A stretch of 64,000 nucleotides of DNA, taken from Wielerella bovis. Its GTDB lineage: Bacteria; Pseudomonadota; Gammaproteobacteria; Burkholderiales; Neisseriaceae. The notes under the pieces are model-generated. The model had not been told where the DNA came from. It saw only the letters and a program-made list of their open reading frames with translations, and did no database searches. The stretch covers positions 1,918,522-1,982,521 of the forward strand of contig NZ_CP092361.1 of the NCBI RefSeq assembly GCF_022354465.1, in the 5' to 3' direction. Within the stretch, counting starts at the first letter, position 1. Each line of letters starts with the position of its first letter. A program made the translations under genes and the position numbers. Below, piece by piece: positions 61,367 to 64,000 of this stretch.

Positions 61367-61451
61367 AATATCCTAAATTAGAATTGATTAATGTTTTTAT
61401 GGGGTATTTTTGTTACTGATTGCCACCAAATATCAATAAATTATCCCTGTT

Positions 61452-61484
61452 TTCAGGCTGCCTGAAAATAAAGGCAGCCTGAAA
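61452..61484 (-). terminator. ubiD terminator (DUS pair)
   Basis: TTCAGGCTGCCTGAAAATAA then AGGCAGCCTGAA, 7 bp past the ubiD stop; the left arm is itself a two-way DUS. Confidence 0.7.
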
Positions 61485-61490
61485 CACATT

Positions 61491-62969
61491 TCACAAACCC
61501 AAATTCGCCCACATCGCGTCCACTTTGGCGACAGTCGCAGGGTCGTGCTTAATCGGCACGCCCCACTCGCGGTTGGTTTCGCCCGCCCATTTATTCGTTG
61601 CGTCCAAGCCCATTTTGCCGCCCAAACCACTCACAGGGCTGGCAAAATCCAAATAATCAATCGGCGTGTTTTCCATCAAAACCGTGTCGCGCACAGGGTC
61701 CATGCGCGTGGTCATCGCCCAGATGACTTGTTTCCAGTCGCGCACGTCAATGTCATCGTCCACCACCACAATGAATTTGGTGTACATAAATTGCCGCAAA
61801 AACGACCAGCAACCCATCATCACACGCTTGGCGTGTCCAGCGTATTGCTTTTTCATGCTCACGACCGCCATGCGATACGAACAGGCTTCGGGTGGCAAAT
61901 AAAAGTCCACAATTTCAGGGAATTGCTTTTGCAACAATGGTACAAACACTTCATTCAACGCCTCGCCCAACACGGCTGGTTCATCGGGCGGTGCGCCTGT
62001 GTAGGTGCTGTGGTAAATCGGGTTTTCGCGCATGGTAATGCGTTCTACTGTGAATACAGGGAAATAATCCTGTTCATTGTAATAGCCCGTGTGGTCGCCG
62101 TAAGGACCTTCCAGCGCGACTTCATCGGGGTAAATCACGCCTTCCAACACGATTTCGGCACGCGCTGGGACGTGCAAATCGTTGCCAATGCATTTGGTCA
62201 ATTCTGTGCGTGCGCCGCGCAGCAAACCTGCAAATTGGTATTCGCTCAAAGTGTCGGGAACGGGTGTAACCGCGCTCAAGATGGTTGCAGGGTCGCAGCC
62301 CAACACCACAGAAACGGGATACGGCTTATCGGGAAACAGGCGTTTGTGTTCCTGAAAATCCAACGCGCCGCCGCGATGTGCCAGCCAACGCATAATCACT
62401 TTGTTTTTGCTCAATACTTGCTGCCTGTAAATACCGAGATTTTGGCGTTTTTTGTTGTAACCGCGCGTTACGGTCAAACCCCAAGTAATCAGGGGTGCAA
62501 CATCGCCAGCCCAGCAATGTTGAATCGGCAAATCGTACAAATTGACATTTTCCCCTTCCAAAACAATTTCTTGGCAAGGGGCATTTTTGACGATATTCGG
62601 TGCCATGCTCCAAATGTCTTTCAGCAAGGGCAATTTGCTGAATGCGTCTTTCACGCCTTTGGGCGGTTCGGGCTCTTTCAAATAAGCCAATGTTTTGCCG
62701 ATGTCGCGCAATTCGCTGATATCGCTTGCGCCCATGCCCATTGCCACGCGCTCGGTTGTGCCGAATAAATTGGCTAACACGGGGTAGGCGTATTTTGTGC
62801 CGTCTGGGCGCACTGGGTTTTCAAACAACAAAGCCGCACCATCAGCACGCAAAACGCGGTCGGAAATCTCCGTGATTTCCAAATGGGGCGACACGGGCGC
62901 GGTAATGCGTTTGAGTTTGCCTTGTTGTTCAAGGATTTGCATGAATTCGCGTAGGTCTTTGTATTTCAT
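61491..62969 (-). CDS. ubiD: 3-octaprenyl-4-hydroxybenzoate carboxy-lyase
   Basis: Decarboxylates the polyprenyl-hydroxybenzoate intermediate of ubiquinone synthesis, using prenylated FMN made by UbiX. The 492-residue protein starts [20 protein letters not shown] and includes [51 protein letters not shown] and [15 protein letters not shown], all standard UbiD segments; the end [20 protein letters not shown] is also typical. Single gene. Open frames on the opposite strand, including a 407-codon one, are shadows. Confidence 0.96.
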   Translation of the reverse strand: MKYKDLREFMQILEQQGKLKRITAPVSPHLEITEISDRVLRADGAALLFENPVRPDGTKYAYPVLANLFGTTERVAMGMGASDISELRDIGKTLAYLKEPEPPKGVKDAFSKLPLLKDIWSMAPNIVKNAPCQEIVLEGENVNLYDLPIQHCWAGDVAPLITWGLTVTRGYNKKRQNLGIYRQQVLSKNKVIMRWLAHRGGALDFQEHKRLFPDKPYPVSVVLGCDPATILSAVTPVPDTLSEYQFAGLLRGARTELTKCIGNDLHVPARAEIVLEGVIYPDEVALEGPYGDHTGYYNEQDYFPVFTVERITMRENPIYHSTYTGAPPDEPAVLGEALNEVFVPLLQKQFPEIVDFYLPPEACSYRMAVVSMKKQYAGHAKRVMMGCWSFLRQFMYTKFIVVVDDDIDVRDWKQVIWAMTTRMDPVRDTVLMENTPIDYLDFASPVSGLGGKMGLDATNKWAGETNREWGVPIKHDPATVAKVDAMWANLGL

Positions 62970-63056
62970 ATTATTGCTTTCGTTTTATATTTTTCAGGCT
63001 GCCTGAAACTGCATAATCAAATTATACTTAATGGGAGCGATTAATCGCTAGATTGA

Positions 63057-63163
63057 TATAGTGAATTCAATTTAAATCAGAACAAGGCGACAGCGACCGC
63101 CGTGTACACATAGTACATAAGGAAGCTGGCAACGCTGTACTGGTTTAAATTGAATGCACTATA
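63057..63163. mobile_element. Correia-like MITE, 107 bp
   Basis: TATAGTGAATTCAATTTAAA to TTTAAATTGAATGCACTATA with AAGGCGACAGCGACCGCC and GCAACGCTGTACTGG. Confidence 0.85.
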
Positions 63164-63208
63164 TAATTATGGTGTAGATTGGATACTTGTATTCGATAAT
63201 TTTCAAAT

Positions 63209-63315
63209 TATAATCGGTTAAATAAAAATAATATGGCATTGCCAGCTCTCTTATGTACTTAAGTATACACGGCAGTCGCTGTCGCCTTGTCCTGATTTAA
63301 ATTGAATCCACTATA
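63209..63315. mobile_element. Correia-like MITE, 107 bp, divergent
   Basis: TATAATCGGTTAAATAAAAA to ATTGAATCCACTATA, 46 bp from the previous element and in the opposite orientation. Confidence 0.8.
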
Positions 63316-63552
63316 CAATTTGGAACTTTGCAAAGGTTTCCAACTATACAAAAGTTTCAGGCTGCCTATATTTTAGGCAGCCTGAAACCTAGAGAATAAC
63401 GGCAATGAACAGCGTCGTGCATAATTGAATTTTGCACCAAATTCGCCCAATCCTGCGTTGAAAATATTTTTCAATGGAAAGCATGAACTCACTTTTTTCC
63501 TTGAATTTTGGTTATCTGCAAAACCAACTCACGCCCAAATCATCATTCGCCG
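63316..63552. other. intergenic region
   Basis: Contains a TTTGCAAAGGTTTCC footprint (63327), a DUS pair (63357-63388) and no recognisable gene before the SUMF1-domain gene ends at 63553. Confidence 0.5.
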
Positions 63553-64000
63553 CTATTTCGCACAACGAAAACCCAAATTTTTCAACACAAAAGGTGCTTT
63601 CAAACTGGTGCGAATACCAAAGCGCATAAATGCCACATAATTACTTGGGTCGGTGGCATTATTGGAACCGCCGCCACAATATAAATCGCTGTTGCTGCCG
63701 CCATTGAGCAAGCTGCTGTTAAAATCCTCCGTCCATTCCCAAATCATGCCGTGCATATCGTGTACGCCGTAAAAATTCGCTTTGCCCTTACCCACATCAC
63801 GCAAACCTGAACGCCCACCATCGGCATACCAATCCAAAATGGTACGATTGTAGCTGGCTTCATTCGTACCATTTTTTTGCAATGCCGAAGCCTGTCCCAC
63901 ATATTCCCATTCATCAATGGTCGGCAAGCGTTTGCCTTGCGCCACGCAATACGCATGCGCCGCAAACCACGATACATTAACCACAGGTTTATTGGCGTCA
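63553..64000 (-). CDS. SUMF1/formylglycine-generating-enzyme-domain protein (5' end outside the window)
   Basis: C-terminal 148 codons of a protein with the FGE-sulfatase fold: KPVVNVSWFAAHAYCVAQGK, RLPTIDEWEYVGQA, NFYGVHDMHGMIWEWTEDF, GGSNSDLYCGGGSNNATD and MRFGIRTSLKAPFVLKNLGF ending RCAK. The V-x-W-x-D/E-A-x-x-Y-C and RLPTexEWEy motifs are diagnostic. Family members include formylglycine generators, ergothioneine-type sulfoxide synthases and NirV accessory proteins; which one cannot be told without the N-terminus. The motif cysteine pair for formylglycine synthesis is not clearly present. Confidence 0.8.
   Translation of the reverse strand, partial: DANKPVVNVSWFAAHAYCVAQGKRLPTIDEWEYVGQASALQKNGTNEASYNRTILDWYADGGRSGLRDVGKGKANFYGVHDMHGMIWEWTEDFNSSLLNGGSNSDLYCGGGSNNATDPSNYVAFMRFGIRTSLKAPFVLKNLGFRCAK

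Noticed and set aside
61545..62768. 407-codon open frame on the plus strand opposite ubiD
   Set aside because: It is antisense to a clearly conserved ubiD with normal codon use. The product is a His-, Phe- and Arg-rich shadow with no family features.

Overview
This window comes from a bacterium of the family Neisseriaceae. The 12-mer AGGCAGCCTGAA, the Kingella-type dialect of the DNA uptake sequence (DUS), recurs dozens of times on both strands, often as inverted pairs downstream of genes. The gene content (type II-C Cas9 with a Neisseria-type repeat, EF-P with Arg32, Correia-like TATAG...CTATA repeats, Neisseria-like rRNA and housekeeping genes) agrees. The sequence is AT-rich for the family, which suggests a Kingella/Simonsiella/Alysiella-like animal or oral commensal; I cannot fix the species from sequence alone.

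Layout. 1-6.2 kb (minus strand): the N-terminal part of glyS, preceded by a tightly packed two-gene module (ABC-type AAA ATPase plus PD-(D/E)XK nuclease) that resembles an anti-phage defence system; then a GT52 sialyltransferase-like enzyme with a Wzx-type flippase (surface glycan), and a DUF4298 gene. 6.3-8.8 kb: glnS and efp. 8.8-10.8 kb: a pile-up of decayed IS630-family elements. 10.8-16.4 kb: a complete minus-strand rRNA operon (16S, tRNA-Ile, tRNA-Ala, 23S, 5S) with its promoter, processing stems and terminator. 16.6-21.2 kb: a Na+/H+ antiporter, a gene-poor stretch with repeats around a truncated VanY-type peptidase, and an unknown membrane protein that abuts uvrA.

24.1-30.7 kb: a complete type II-C CRISPR-Cas locus. 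The array has 26 intact and one degenerate 36-bp repeats and is transcribed on the plus strand. The cas9-cas1-cas2 operon is on the minus strand and faces the array across a shared terminator. A tracrRNA gene diverges from cas9. The tracrRNA anti-repeat matches the repeat, including a position where I recall the meningococcal repeat differing. The array, effector, guide RNA and adaptation genes look intact.

31-42 kb: trxA, a 3-hydroxyisobutyrate-dehydrogenase-family gene, the rimP-nusA-infB operon, tRNA-Asn, rppH, slyX and tamA. 42-64 kb: sstT, trpA, a YwqK-like MORN protein, tRNA-Asp and tRNA-Val, macAB, a TRIC-type channel, prfB, thiamine pyrophosphokinase, aat, two lipoproteins, fur divergent from bamE-dapB, pssA, fhs, a frameshifted orphan PoNi immunity gene, ubiD, and a partial SUMF1-domain gene. 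Correia-like miniature elements, some nested in one another, lie only in this right-hand part (from 37.7 kb).

The best candidate for something undescribed is the ATPase/nuclease pair next to glyS. The other notable themes are DUS copies read as protein sequence or used as stop codons, shared ends between Correia-like MITEs and local IS630 elements, and an intrinsic terminator separating cas9 from cas1-cas2.
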